A stretch of DNA of 64,000 bases from Persicaria tinctoria (GCA_037127255.1 JBANSL010000004.1:37784467-37848466), one strand, 5' to 3'. Numbered from the stretch's first letter, positions 21,449 to 31,895 are shown. Numbers and translations: made by a program. Notes: generated by a model from the letters alone, not told the origin.

Positions 21449-23191
21449 GTGTGGACCACTTATATGGTCCACACTCGTGCTACTAACTCATCTTTATTGT
21501 CTTTAGATCCAAAGATTGAGATGACTCTCTCTAGATTGAGGCGAGAAGCTCGTGATCACTTTCGCGAGTTACCTTTCGATCAAGGAGAAGAAGAGAGTAT
21601 AGAGATGGCTGGTAACGAGGATAATCAAACGCTGAAGGAGCTCACTACACCAAACTTAGCCCAACAACCATTGGCTATCGAGTTTCCTGAACTTGCTGAT
21701 GGCAACAATTTTGAGCTAAAGTCTGGGGTGGTTCATCTCTTACCCAAATTCCATGGGTTGAGTGGTGAGGACCCCCACAAGCACTTATATGAGTTCCATA
21801 CTGTCGTGGTAGGAATGAAACCAGGCAACGTCACAGAGAAGCAAATCAAGTTGAGGGCATTCCCCTTTTCGCTTAGGGATGATGCTAATGAGTGGTTCTA
21901 CTACTTGCCACCAGGTAGTGCAACAACATGGATACAGTTGAAGCGTCTCTTTCTGGAAAAGTACTTTCCTGCAACCAAATTGAACAGTCTGAAAAAGGAC
22001 ATCAGCAGCATTGACCAGAAAGCTACAGAGACACTCTACGAGTACTTTGAGCGCTTCAAGAAGCTTTGCTCTAGTTGCCCCCACCATGATTTTTCAAAGA
22101 AGGATTTAGTGCTCTTTCTATTCAATGGATTGCTTGACGAGGAGCGCAAGACGGTGAACTCTGCCTGTGGAGGCAGCATCTTGAACAAAACACCCAATGC
22201 TGCTTGGGAGGTGTTTACAGAGTTGGCTGATGGCTCTAGGCAATTCAGCAAGGGACTTCATGCTAGAGGGGTACTCGCTGTTGACTCCTCAACTTCCGCT
22301 TTACATAGCGATGTGGCTGAATTGAAAGATATGATGAAAAGGTTCATGCTACAGGGAACCCCACAACAACTTAAGGCATGTGGCATTTGCGCTGATCCTT
22401 ATCACCCGACGGACACTTGTCTAATGCTACAGGAGCCACAGGTAGAGCTGAATGCCATGGGGAACTTTGTTCCTCACCGACCCAGGTATGGTAACTATGC
22501 TAATCCCAATCAATACAATAACAACTATAATGCAGGTTACCAGGGGTATGGCTATGGTAATAACCAAGCCCCTTTCAATCCACAAGGAGGACCCAATTTC
22601 AGACCTCAGCAACAATTTGATCAAAGACAAAGAGGACCTCCACCAACTAATGATCAATCCAATGAGGATCCTCTCAAAGCTCTCACAAAGATCGTCTTGG
22701 GTCAAGCTGAGCACCAAAAGAATTTGGAGAAGCAACTGAGCCAATTGGCTAAATCGCTGAGCAAACTCCAGGCGAAGGACTCAAACCAACTACCATCTCA
22801 GACGGTGGTGAATCCCAAGGAGAACGTCAGCGTTGTGATGCTAATAAGTGGTAAGAAGCTGATTACCACTCCCCATAATGATACTAACATAGAATATTTT
22901 GAAACAGGTGCGAACGACGAAGAAGAAGAGGTTCGAAATCGCCAGCCGCCCCGCGGCACCCCTGAGCCACCCCGCGGCCAAATCGATTATGGCGACGCTG
23001 AAAATCGCCAGCCGCCCCGCGGCCAAGGCGATTTTGGCGACGCAGAAAATCGCCAGCCGCCCCGCGGCCAAGCTGAGCCGCCCCGCGGCCCCTCCAGTAC
23101 CTCATCTGACGGGTATGTTCGGCCTGATTTTCCTCCTCTTAATTCCTTTAAACCCGTTCCTCCCTTTCCTGAAGCACTCAGAGACACATAA
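21449..23191 (+). CDS. Athila-type gag polyprotein region
   Basis: This 580-codon ORF encodes the capsid and nucleocapsid. The start may be the second Met (MVHTRATNSSLL, 21464). The capsid-like core runs from about residue 85 to 270 (VVHLLPKFHGLSGEDPHKHL, LRDDANEWFYYLPPGSATTW, LKRLFLEKYFPATKLNSLKK). A CCHC zinc knuckle CGICADPYHPTDTC lies at about residues 311-324. An Asn/Gln/Gly-rich linker follows. The C-terminal part has five copies of the word PPRG, encoded by the GC-rich DNA module. The frame ends at a TAA (23189-23191), and the same frame continues directly into protease. Confidence 0.92.
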   Translation: MWTTYMVHTRATNSSLLSLDPKIEMTLSRLRREARDHFRELPFDQGEEESIEMAGNEDNQTLKELTTPNLAQQPLAIEFPELADGNNFELKSGVVHLLPKFHGLSGEDPHKHLYEFHTVVVGMKPGNVTEKQIKLRAFPFSLRDDANEWFYYLPPGSATTWIQLKRLFLEKYFPATKLNSLKKDISSIDQKATETLYEYFERFKKLCSSCPHHDFSKKDLVLFLFNGLLDEERKTVNSACGGSILNKTPNAAWEVFTELADGSRQFSKGLHARGVLAVDSSTSALHSDVAELKDMMKRFMLQGTPQQLKACGICADPYHPTDTCLMLQEPQVELNAMGNFVPHRPRYGNYANPNQYNNNYNAGYQGYGYGNNQAPFNPQGGPNFRPQQQFDQRQRGPPPTNDQSNEDPLKALTKIVLGQAEHQKNLEKQLSQLAKSLSKLQAKDSNQLPSQTVVNPKENVSVVMLISGKKLITTPHNDTNIEYFETGANDEEEEVRNRQPPRGTPEPPRGQIDYGDAENRQPPRGQGDFGDAENRQPPRGQAEPPRGPSSTSSDGYVRPDFPPLNSFKPVPPFPEALRDT

Positions 23192-25624
23192 AGACCAGAC
23201 AATGACAAAGAGATCTTTGAGACATTCAGTAAGTGCGAGGTAAACATCCCTTTACTCAATCTGATTAAAAGTATTCCTCGTTATGCCAAATTTCTCAAGG
23301 AACTTTGCACGATAAAGAGGAATCAAAAGTTGAAAGGGAAACATAAAATTAAGGTAAGTGAACATGTTTCTGCTGTGTTTCAAAAGCGTCTGCCTAAGAA
23401 ATGTAGCGACCCTGGCATGTTTACAATTCCATGTGTGATAGGTGAAACTAAGTTTGATAAAGCTTTGTTGGACTTGGGTGCATCTATTAATGTTTTACCT
23501 TATTCTCTGTATGAATCATTGGGTTTGGGACCTTTGCATGACACTAGAGTGGTGATCCAACTAGCGGATAGATCAAATGCTTTTCCTAGAGGCATAGTTG
23601 AGGATGTTTTAGTTATGGTTGACAATTTGATCTTTCCCGCTGATTTCTTTGTTTTGGATATGGAGCATGGTAACCAAGAGGCTCCTATTTTGCTGGGAAG
23701 GTCCTTTTTAAAGACTGCTAGAACGAAAATTGATGTGTATTCCGGTTCTTTGACTATGGAATTTGATGGTGAGAAGGTTGAATACAATATATATGATGCT
23801 ATGAAATTCCCTTCTGATGATCATTCCTTATGCTTTATGGATACCATTGATACTTGTATGCAGGATACCTTTGACATGAGTTGTGTAGATGACCTGCAGG
23901 TAGCTTTAGAAACTCCTATTGAGGAGTGCTCCTTGAATTATGCTTTGACTACTGCCCTGCAGGATACCATAAGAGACTTGTCTTCCCTTCCTTCCAAATC
24001 GCAAGAAGAAACCTTTATGGCATTAACCATTCCAAATGACAAGCTCTTACCTTCTATCGTGCAGGCACCTGAAGTTGAGCTAAAGCCTCTCCCTGAGCAT
24101 CTCAAATATGCATTTTTGGGAGAGGGTGACACCTTGCCTGTCATCATCTCTAACAAGCTTACCAAAGAGCAAGAAGATAGGTTGGTAGGAGTGCTCAAAG
24201 AGCATAAAACAGCTCTGGGATGGACCATAGCGGATATCAAGGGAATCAGCCCAGCTACTTGCATGCACCTGATCTTATTAGAAGAGGGAGCCAAACCGTC
24301 AAGGCAACCTCAACAGAGACTCAACCCACCTATGATGGATGTAGTGAAGAAGGAGGTGCTCAAACTCCTTCAGGCAGGTATGATCTATCCCATCTCTGAT
24401 AGTCAGTGGGTTAGTCCAACGCAGGTAGTACCAAAGAAGGGAGGCATTACAGTGGTTGAGAATCAAGAAGGTGAGTTCGTCCCTACCAGAGTCCAATCAA
24501 GCTGGAGAGTTTGCATCGATTACCGTAAGCTGAATGCGGTAACTCGAAAAGATCACTTTCCCTTACCTTTCATTGATCAAATGCTTGAAAGACTTGTTGG
24601 TCGTCCATATTACTGCTTTTTAGATGGATATTCAGGGTACTTTCAGATAGCCATCGCACCAGAGGATCAAGAGAAGACAACATTCACCTGTCCGTTTGGC
24701 ACTTTTGCATATCGCAGAATGCCTTTTGGCTTGTGCAACGCTCCTGGGACATTCCAACGGTGTATGGTAAGTATCTTCTCTGAGTATATAGAGCAATTTA
24801 TTGAGGTTTTTATGGATGATTTTACAGTTCATGGCGATAGTTTTGATGCTTGCCTCAACCATTTGGCGATTGTGCTTAGAAGATGTGTTGACACTAACTT
24901 AGTGCTCAATTCAGAAAAGTGTCACTTTATGGTTGAGGAAGGCATTGTTTTGGGTCACATTGTCTCCCATAAAGGGATTGAGGTTGATAAGGCAAAGATT
25001 GACATCATTCAATCATTGCCTTATCCTACTAATGTGCGTGAAGTTCGTTCCTTTTTAGGCCATGCAGGATTCTACCGCAGGTTCATTAAGGACTTTTCAA
25101 AGATCACCTCACCCTTGTGCGAACTGCTGAAGAAGGAGATCACCTTTGCTTTTGATGAGAAGTGTAGGACGACGTTTGATGAGTTAAAGACTTGTCTTAC
25201 TAGTGCACCAATCATACAAGCACCAAATTGGTCTCAGCCGTTCGAATTGATGTGTGACGCTAGTGACTATGCTGTGGGAGCTGTGCTTGGGAAAAAAGAA
25301 GGGAGAAGCTCTCATGTCATATACTATGCATCTATGACTCTGAATGGAGCTCAAAGGAACTACTCAACCACAGAAAAGGAACTCCTTGCTATAGTTTTTG
25401 CACTTGAGAAATTTAGATCTTATTTACTTGGTACCAAAGTTATTGTGTATACTGATCATGCAGCACTTCGTTACCTTTTGACGAAGAAAGAGGCTAAACC
25501 AAGACTGATTCGATGGATCTTGCTTTTAAGCGAGTTCGACATTGAAATCAGGGACAAAAAGGGTGTTGAGAATCTAGTCGCTGCCAATCTAAGTCGTATT
25601 GTGCAGGAGGAGAATGGACAATAA
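23192..25624 (+). CDS. Athila-type protease, reverse transcriptase and RNase H
   Basis: The frame is the same as gag and stays open from the TAA at 23189 to the TAA at 25622; the first Met is at 23330. Protease is shown by ALLDLGASINVLPYSLYESLG. RT holds WRVCIDYRKLNAVTRKDHFP, PFIDQMLERL, YCFLDGYSGYFQI, RMPFGLCNAPGTFQRCM and the catalytic FMDDFTVHG. RNase H holds FELMCDASDYAVGAVLG, YSTTEKELLAIVFALEKFR and VYTDHAALRYLL. All key residues that can be judged by eye are there. With no Met directly after the gag stop, expression would need readthrough, reinitiation, or the stop may be a recent mutation. Confidence 0.93.
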   Translation, partial: RPDNDKEIFETFSKCEVNIPLLNLIKSIPRYAKFLKELCTIKRNQKLKGKHKIKVSEHVSAVFQKRLPKKCSDPGMFTIPCVIGETKFDKALLDLGASINVLPYSLYESLGLGPLHDTRVVIQLADRSNAFPRGIVEDVLVMVDNLIFPADFFVLDMEHGNQEAPILLGRSFLKTARTKIDVYSGSLTMEFDGEKVEYNIYDAMKFPSDDHSLCFMDTIDTCMQDTFDMSCVDDLQVALETPIEECSLNYALTTALQDTIRDLSSLPSKSQEETFMALTIPNDKLLPSIVQAPEVELKPLPEHLKYAFLGEGDTLPVIISNKLTKEQEDRLVGVLKEHKTALGWTIADIKGISPATCMHLILLEEGAKPSRQPQQRLNPPMMDVVKKEVLKLLQAGMIYPISDSQWVSPTQVVPKKGGITVVENQEGEFVPTRVQSSWRVCIDYRKLNAVTRKDHFPLPFIDQMLERLVGRPYYCFLDGYSGYFQIAIAPEDQEKTTFTCPFGTFAYRRMPFGLCNAPGTFQRCMVSIFSEYIEQFIEVFMDDFTVHGDSFDACLNHLAIVLRRCVDTNLVLNSEKCHFMVEEGIVLGHIVSHKGIEVDKAKIDIIQSLPYPTNVREVRSFLGHAGFYRRFIKDFSKITSPLCELLKKEITFAFDEKCRTTFDELKTCLTSAPIIQAPNWSQPFELMCDASDYAVGAVLGKKEGRSSHVIYYASMTLNGAQRNYSTTEKELLAIVFALEKFRSYLLGTKVIVYTDHAALRYLLTKKEAKPRLIRWILLLSEFDIEIRDKKGVENLVAANLSRIVQEENGQ

Positions 25625-25630
25625 GGCATA

Positions 25631-27064
25631 TTGGGGAGCTTTCCTGACGAAGAGCTTCTACAGGTCTTCGCAATCGCCGGCCGCCCCGCGGCTAGCCCTG
25701 GCCGCCCCGCGGCCCCTGCAGATTCCGACTTTGAACAACTCCTTAAGGTAAGTTCCCTTCCACGTCCATGGTTTGCTAACTTGGTCAACTTTCTAGTGTC
25801 GGAAGAGTTTCCACCCAACTTTTCAAAGGCTCAAAAGGACAAGATACGCCACGATGCTCGCTTCTACGTTTGGGATGACCCCTATCTATGGAAGCATTGC
25901 GCAGATCAGGTAATACGTCGGTGTCTTCCCGACGATGAGGTACAATCTGTCCTAAATTTTTGTCATTCCCATGAATGTGGTGGACACTTTGGACCACGAA
26001 AGACAGCTAGGAAGGTACTGGATGCAGGATTCTTTTGGCCACATATATTTCGTGATTCTTATGCCTTTTGCAAATCCTGCGATCGCTGTCAGAGAGTTGG
26101 GAATCTTTCTAAGAGGAATGAGATGCCACAAACTCGCATGATATTTTGTGAGATTTTTGATGTTTGGGGCATTGACTTCATGGGACCATTCCCTAACTCA
26201 TTTGGGAACCTATATATTTTGCTTGCAGTGGACTACGTCTCCAAGTGGGTGGAGGCGAAGGCCACCAGAACTGATGATTCGAAAGTAGTTGCAGGTTTTC
26301 TCAAGGAGCTATTCTCTAGATTTGGAGTTCCAAAAGCGCTAATCAGTGATAAAGGGACCCATTTCTGCAACAAGACAGTGAGTGCGCTCTTAAAGAAATA
26401 TCATGTGACTCAGAGGGTATCTACTGCATACCACCCCCAGACAAATGGGCAAGCTGAGGTGTCTAATCGCGAGATAAAGACTATCTTGGAGAAGACTGTT
26501 GCCCCAAACAGGAAGGACTGGAGTGTCAGACTTGATGATGCTCTATGGGCTTATCGAACGACTTACAAGACTCCCATTGGGATGTCTCCGTTTAGATTGG
26601 TCTATGGAAAGGCTTGCCATCTTCCTGTCGAGCTCGAACATAAAGCATATTGGGCGGTGAAGCAGTGCAACATGCAGATTGATGAAGTTGGGGAGTTCAG
26701 AAAACTACAGCTACAGGAGTTGGAAGAGTTGAGATTGGATGCCTATGATAACTCCGTCACCTACAAGGAGAAGACTGAGGCATGGCACGATAAACATATC
26801 TTGCGAAAGGACCTCAAAGTTGGGGAAAAGGTCCTTCTATTTCAATCGCGCCTACAACTCTTCCCAAGTAAGCTTCGTTCTAGATGGACAGGACCATATG
26901 TGATTACTAATGTCTTTTCTCATGGTGCAGTTGAGCTACTAAATGAGAGGAATGGAGACATCTTCAAGGTAAATGGTCATCGAGTTAAACCCTATTATGA
27001 GAATTTTGTCAAACAGGAAGGGGATGAGTTGGTTCTCACTGAACCAAATGCTGAGGATCAATAG
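25631..27064 (+). CDS. Athila-type integrase
   Basis: It lies in the same frame as gag and pol, separated from RNase H by a single TAA (25622-25624). The N-terminus contains two GRPAA words encoded by a pair of GC-rich modules. The HHCC zinc domain is visible ([19 protein letters not shown] to [11 protein letters not shown]). The DDE core shows the three acids in [23 protein letters not shown] and [15 protein letters not shown]. The C-terminal domain includes [12 protein letters not shown] and [11 protein letters not shown]. It looks intact. Confidence 0.93.
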   Translation: MGSFPDEELLQVFAIAGRPAASPGRPAAPADSDFEQLLKVSSLPRPWFANLVNFLVSEEFPPNFSKAQKDKIRHDARFYVWDDPYLWKHCADQVIRRCLPDDEVQSVLNFCHSHECGGHFGPRKTARKVLDAGFFWPHIFRDSYAFCKSCDRCQRVGNLSKRNEMPQTRMIFCEIFDVWGIDFMGPFPNSFGNLYILLAVDYVSKWVEAKATRTDDSKVVAGFLKELFSRFGVPKALISDKGTHFCNKTVSALLKKYHVTQRVSTAYHPQTNGQAEVSNREIKTILEKTVAPNRKDWSVRLDDALWAYRTTYKTPIGMSPFRLVYGKACHLPVELEHKAYWAVKQCNMQIDEVGEFRKLQLQELEELRLDAYDNSVTYKEKTEAWHDKHILRKDLKVGEKVLLFQSRLQLFPSKLRSRWTGPYVITNVFSHGAVELLNERNGDIFKVNGHRVKPYYENFVKQEGDELVLTEPNAEDQ

Positions 27065-27879
27065 GGTGTCATAACGTCAAGCCAACGACGTTAACTAAAG
27101 GCGCTGCTTGGGAGGCAACCCAAGGTAATAGTTTAGGTTTTTTTTTTTTTGCATTAAGTTTTTCTTTTATTTTATTTTTGGTTTGTGGTATAGAGGACTA
27201 ACAGTACAGGAAGGAAAAGAAAAAGGAAATGGGCGAAAAAGGACGGGCCGCCCCGTCGCCAGCTAGATCCGCCCCGCGGCCAAGGCGCTCAGCGAAATCC
27301 TTCGCAGAATCGTCGGCCGCCCCGCGGCCCCATCCGGATGGAAAAATTTTTAGGGGCCCATGTGGGCCCCTCTTTCTACCAAAATAAACCCTATCCTTTC
27401 TTTTTCTCCCCATTCTATCACCATTAGCCGCCATCCTCTTATATCCTCTATCTTCTTCCTCCTTCAAGCTCCCTCTTAGAAACTCCATTAAAACCCCTCC
27501 TCCAAGCTTCCTTCTTTCACCAAAATCACCCTCTTTCCCATTATTTCCATCCCCTTCTACAAAAACTCCATCCCACCACCTCCCTCTTCTAGATCTACAC
27601 AGAAACCGGCTTTCTCCTACTAAATCTCCAAGTTTTCTTTCGGATCCACACCGGAGAAGGAAGGTTTAGGACGTCGGAGAGCAGATCCGACGTCGGGGAG
27701 TTCAGTTCCAGAAAATCGTCGGCCGCCCCGTCACCAACCGAGCCGCCCCGCGGCCACCTCTGTCGTCGGCCGCTCCGTCGCCTCCCTTGGCTGCCCCGCG
27801 GCCTCTACAGAAGCCAAATTCCGTGAGTTTTTTTCTGGATTTCCATTTCTTTTGTGTAAATTTTTAGCTCCGATTCATC
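27065..27879 (+). other. Spacer between integrase and the env-position ORF
   Basis: This is an 815-bp noncoding spacer, pyrimidine-rich in its middle (27380-27600). It carries GC-rich modules at 27247, 27269 and 27316, and at 27722, 27742, 27769 and 27790. A spliced subgenomic RNA would be one way to express the downstream ORF, but no splice site can be fixed. Confidence 0.5.
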
Positions 27880-29277
27880 ATGTCGAGACCCCACGGAATG
27901 AGTAGAAGTCAGAAAGAGAAATGGAATGGTTTAAACACTAGGAATTTCTTTGTCACGAAGTTCTTTCATGAGCCTACGTTGAGCTTATTACAGATGGATA
28001 CATGCACTAGGCAACTGTTAGAGCATGGGGGGTTAGGGCAGTTTTTAGAGAAGAATGCTCCCACTTATCCTAGCTTATGTAAGGAATTTTTAGCAACCTT
28101 GAGTGTGGGACGTACCGCTATTGAGTTTCGGTTGCTTGGGAGAGATTTTACATTATCCAAGGAGAGGTTAGCACAGATTTTGGGCGTTACTGCTGCGCCG
28201 ACTACTGGTTGGCTTGATGTCTGCAAGGGTGAGGGCCCTATTGCTTTTTGGTTAGCATCTACTAGGGTGCCTTTTGAGGCCAAGAAGGGTCAGTACAACT
28301 CCAGTATTCGCCATCCTGCACTCCGACTGATTCACAAGGTGCTGGCGAACACCTTCTTTGCGCAAGCTGAGGTCAACAAGATCTCGCTGAAGGACATGTC
28401 ATTCCTATGGTGTCTGACGCCGGAGAGCCTTGTCGTTCCGGGTTGGGTAGATCTCTTTTTGATGAACTGCAAAGACATAATGGACAAGCGCAACAAGGCA
28501 ACTATCAGTTTTGGGGGTCTGATTACCCTCATTGCTCGCACCTGCATCGACGTGGGCGCTGTCCATGATGCTCAGCATGGATCATTTCTTTATGATGAGG
28601 CCCAGCTGAGGAAAGCTGGTCACCTGGAGGGCAGGTCGCCGATATGGATCTGGAGGGCAGGCCATCAGGGGATGGTTCAGTTGAGACTGCCCCGTCATCT
28701 CCCTTTTGGCCCTACAGCTGTTGATTTTTTTATGGGAGATGAGATGGCTGCGGATGATGATGATGAGGAGCAGGTTCCTGATGCTGAGCAGGAGGATGCT
28801 AAGGATGTTCCCAGAGCTCAGACGGATTTTGGAGGCAGTGGAGCTGGACCTTCTGGCACAGCTGGTGCTGGTTCAGATTACACACTACAGCAGCAGATGG
28901 CCGATTTACGTCTCCAACAGAACACTATGTGGGAGCACCAACAGATGATGTCGCGTCGCCAGGACGCAATGTGGGAGCACCAGCAGCAGATGTCCCAGCG
29001 CCAGGATGTGATATGGGACCACAACCAGCAGTTGTACGTGGAGGTTGGAGACATTCGTCGTGATGTCCGTGGCTTGACCGCTCGCCTGGATGATGTCTCT
29101 GAGAGCCATGCGGCGATCCGACGGATGCAGGAGCAGATATCCGCCGCCTCCACCACCTCAGCAGTGAGCATGTTAGTTGTTTCTTTTCTTTTCCCTTTTT
29201 ATTTTTATTTTGATGTTTTTGTTCTCTTTTCTACATTGAGGACAATGTTGGGTTTAAGTGTGGAGGAGAAGACTTGA
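27880..29277 (+). CDS. Env-position ORF of the Athila-type element (ATHILA ORF1-like)
   Basis: The 465-codon ORF lies downstream of integrase, where Athila elements carry an extra or env-like gene. Residues 1-280 contain FLATLSVGRTAIEFRLLGRD and ILGVTAAPTTGWLDV, resembling the plant ATHILA ORF-1 family in general pattern; this match is from memory and moderate. An acidic stretch follows (about 287-315). Three successive 14-residue units (NTMWEHQQMMSRRQ, DAMWEHQQQMSQRQ, DVIWDHNQQLYVEV) form a clear coiled-coil repeat. Near the end a hydrophobic segment, VSFLFPFYFYFDVFVLFS, could span a membrane, but it is coded by a T-rich tract and may be incidental. The frame has no stop. The function is unknown. 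Confidence 0.75.
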   Translation: MSRPHGMSRSQKEKWNGLNTRNFFVTKFFHEPTLSLLQMDTCTRQLLEHGGLGQFLEKNAPTYPSLCKEFLATLSVGRTAIEFRLLGRDFTLSKERLAQILGVTAAPTTGWLDVCKGEGPIAFWLASTRVPFEAKKGQYNSSIRHPALRLIHKVLANTFFAQAEVNKISLKDMSFLWCLTPESLVVPGWVDLFLMNCKDIMDKRNKATISFGGLITLIARTCIDVGAVHDAQHGSFLYDEAQLRKAGHLEGRSPIWIWRAGHQGMVQLRLPRHLPFGPTAVDFFMGDEMAADDDDEEQVPDAEQEDAKDVPRAQTDFGGSGAGPSGTAGAGSDYTLQQQMADLRLQQNTMWEHQQMMSRRQDAMWEHQQQMSQRQDVIWDHNQQLYVEVGDIRRDVRGLTARLDDVSESHAAIRRMQEQISAASTTSAVSMLVVSFLFPFYFYFDVFVLFSTLRTMLGLSVEEKT

Positions 29278-30453
29278 AAACTCTCTGTATTTTAGTTCTA
29301 ATTTGCACTGCATTTTAAGTTTTAAGGTTGCATGTTTATTTCTATTAGTTGTATGCATATTTAGTTTCTACCATAATTAAAAAAAAAAGTTTTAGTTTTG
29401 CATTATTAGGAATAGGTCTTATTTCCTCATGTGGATGCCTTTGTCCTCTATATTTTCTGTTGAGATTTATGCCCCATGATGTGCTTGGATTGTTGAAGCC
29501 TTCGATATATGTTTTCTATACTATTTGGTGGGCATGATTGGTTAATAATTGAGCACGTAAAATCTTGAATTTTTGGGAGATCTTGAAGTTCTAGACATGA
29601 CCCTGTGAGGATATTTGGCCTTGTTTGGATTCTTTTGCTCAGTTGTGTGAATTACTCGCCTAGTGTTGCGACCTCTTGGCGTTGACTGCGGTATCCATTT
29701 TTAAAAGACCGATGCACATGTTTGATTGCTTGCGGACTTTATGTTTATATTTTGAGTCTTTTGTTTACATTGTGAATATGTAGTGAATAAGGTGGCAATG
29801 GTTGATGCACTTAGTAACCGGGTCTACGCATGACACCCATGTGTATGATTCACGCAAAAAGGTGTTGAAAACTATCCACTAGGAAAGGAAGCTTGATCAT
29901 TGAGTAACCAGGTTCATTCATGACACCCATGTTTGCAACTTGCGTCAAAAGATGTTCAAGTGGACTTCATTTTAGTGAGTTGAGGTGTTGATAGACCGGG
30001 GCCATTCATGACACCCATGTTTGCGCTTCGCGTAAGGAAAGCACCAAGACAAGAAAAAGAAAAAAAAAATATAGAAAAAAAGAAAAAAAAAGAAAAGAAA
30101 AAAAAAGTGTCACATTTTATCTTCTTTATTGTGTCCCGCAAGTAATGACATTTCGGTAAAAGAATTGGTGATATGGTGGTCAATGTCTATGAGCTTAGTG
30201 CATGATTGGTTTGAGTTGAGAGTTGTATCTTAAAGCCTAAACACATGAGTGAAACACATTCCCTGTGAGGTCTAGAATGGATATGGTTGTCTGATTTCAT
30301 TGATTATTCCAATTATGTGCTATGATGTTATTAATCTTTTGTGTTTGCTAGTTTTCATGCACTTAAAGAATATTGAGGTGTGGATACATGAATTGCTATT
30401 CTGTGGGGCTACAAAGTTGAGTTATTCTATTGCTTGAGGACAAGCAAAGGTTC
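29278..30453 (+). repeat. Athila 3' untranslated region with three diverged tandem repeats
   Basis: A repeat of about 85-90 bp occurs three times around 29816, 29905 and 29990, each with an AACCGGGT-like start and CATGACACCCATGT. An A-rich tract follows (30050-30108). No coding capacity was recognised. Confidence 0.7.
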
Positions 30454-30468
30454 AAGTGTGGGGGAATT
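30454..30468 (+). other. Polypurine tract
   Basis: AAGTGTGGGGGAATT directly precedes the 3' LTR and matches the plus-strand primer pattern of Athila/Tat elements. Confidence 0.8.
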
Positions 30469-31707
30469 TGATAGAGCATATTTAGTGTTGCATAATAGAT
30501 TACATTTAGCATTATTTAGGTGTGAATATTGCATTTATTTATTTGAATTTGCATTATCACTTGTTGAGTTATAAGAGGCGGAATCTACATGAGTTTATTG
30601 TTTATTTCAGGTAAAATAGATTGGAGGTGAAATGATATTGAAAAGAGCGGAAACGAGTTACAGAAGGACTTAGGAGCTGCTGGAGACAAAGGGGAGGGAG
30701 CTCGGAAGAATCGCAGGCCGCCCCGCGACATTGCTGGCCACCCCGCGGCTCGAAGGAAGAAACGAGGAACTTCGCTGATCGCCGGCCGCCCCGCGGCCTG
30801 GCCTGGCCGCCCCGCGGCCCGTGCAGTAGCTGATCGTCAATTCCGGATTTTACTTAGGTTATTTTGGGCTGAATTTCTCTAGACTATTTAAGGCTTTTCT
30901 AGTTATTTCGTTCAGGCACCTTATGCACTTTACACCATTGTTGAGAGCGCCGTTGAGCATGAGCAACTAAACTCTCAAGGTTTCGCCTACAGTTTGGATC
31001 TTTGATTGTTGAATTGTGAGTTTCTTAATCTAGTTCTTATTCCTATTGCAATGTTTTGACTTCCTTGTGCATAATTGCTTGAATGTGTTTTATTCTCTCT
31101 GGCCTGGCCGACTAGTTAGAGTAGATTCATTCAATTGCTAGGGTTTTGTAGATTCCTCGTAGCGAACCTTAACCCAAGTGGCAATCATATCCCTTTAGGA
31201 CTCGTAGGACTAATTGGATGTGTAGGAAGTTGAATACATGTTGAATATCGACTCGTAGCTTGATATTATATGTACCTTGGTTAATTCATAATCTTAATGC
31301 TATCTCTAGGTTGAATCTTAACCGTGTTAGGGTTATTTAGAGATAAGGGTTGCTACGACTCGTAGGACTGGTAATTTACCTAAGATCTGGACAAGGACAT
31401 TGATAGGAAAAGACAAGAACTAGAGGCTGAAACAAGGATCGAATTCATCAATCGAAGTGATAAATTGTAGGTGAACCTATTTCTCTCCACTGAATTCTAC
31501 AACCAATTTCCTTTGTTTGTTTGCCTCCGCTTTGATAAAAGGCGGACCATTTTCACACTAAAAACTCCCCCTTTTCTCTATTAGCAATTATAATTAGACT
31601 TGAATTTAATAGATTTCCCTGTGGATCGATCTCTTGCTTGCACGCTATACTAGTTAATAAGTTTGAGTATTCTTTGGCAAGAACAACGACAGGTTTTCCT
31701 CTTGTCA
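30469..31707 (+). repeat. 3' LTR of the Athila-type element
   Basis: It has the same length as the 5' LTR, with about 13 point differences and no indel seen. One difference hits a GC-rich module (GGCCACCCCGCGG in place of GGCCGCCCCGCGG). Confidence 0.97.
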
Positions 31708-31895
31708 GTATCCCGCCCACGTCGGATAAGGGCAGGGCGGCGGAGCGGGGGACCATTGTTGTTGCGGGTACCAGTGCCCCGGCGGCGGCCGCTGCATGTT
31801 GCTGCGGCCGCGACGGCCGCTGCTGTTGCCGCCTCTATCGCGTCATTCGCGCTGTTGGGGTTGTCTGGGTTGGGTGTGGGGAAGGGGGTCCGGGG

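Larger units (their letters stand above)
20147..31707 (+). mobile_element. Complete Athila-type Ty3/gypsy LTR retrotransposon
   Basis: Both LTRs are 1,239 bp, start TGATAGAGCA and end CTTGTCA. GTATC flanks the element on each side (20142-20146 and 31708-31712). The primer-binding site TGGCGCCGTTGCCGGG matches the 3' end of tRNA-Asp, as in Athila. The polypurine region is GTGTGGGGGAATT. Inside are gag, protease-RT-RNase H, integrase, and an extra ORF in the env position. I count about 13 differences between the LTRs by eye (about 1%), so the insertion is recent. It lies inside the copia element 16697-32968. A GC-rich GCCGCCCCGCGGC module recurs along it. Confidence 0.96.

Noticed and set aside
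20395..27803. Regular spaced repeats considered as a CRISPR-like array
   Set aside because: The repeats lie inside a plant retrotransposon, in pairs and at scattered sites, with no array or cas genes.
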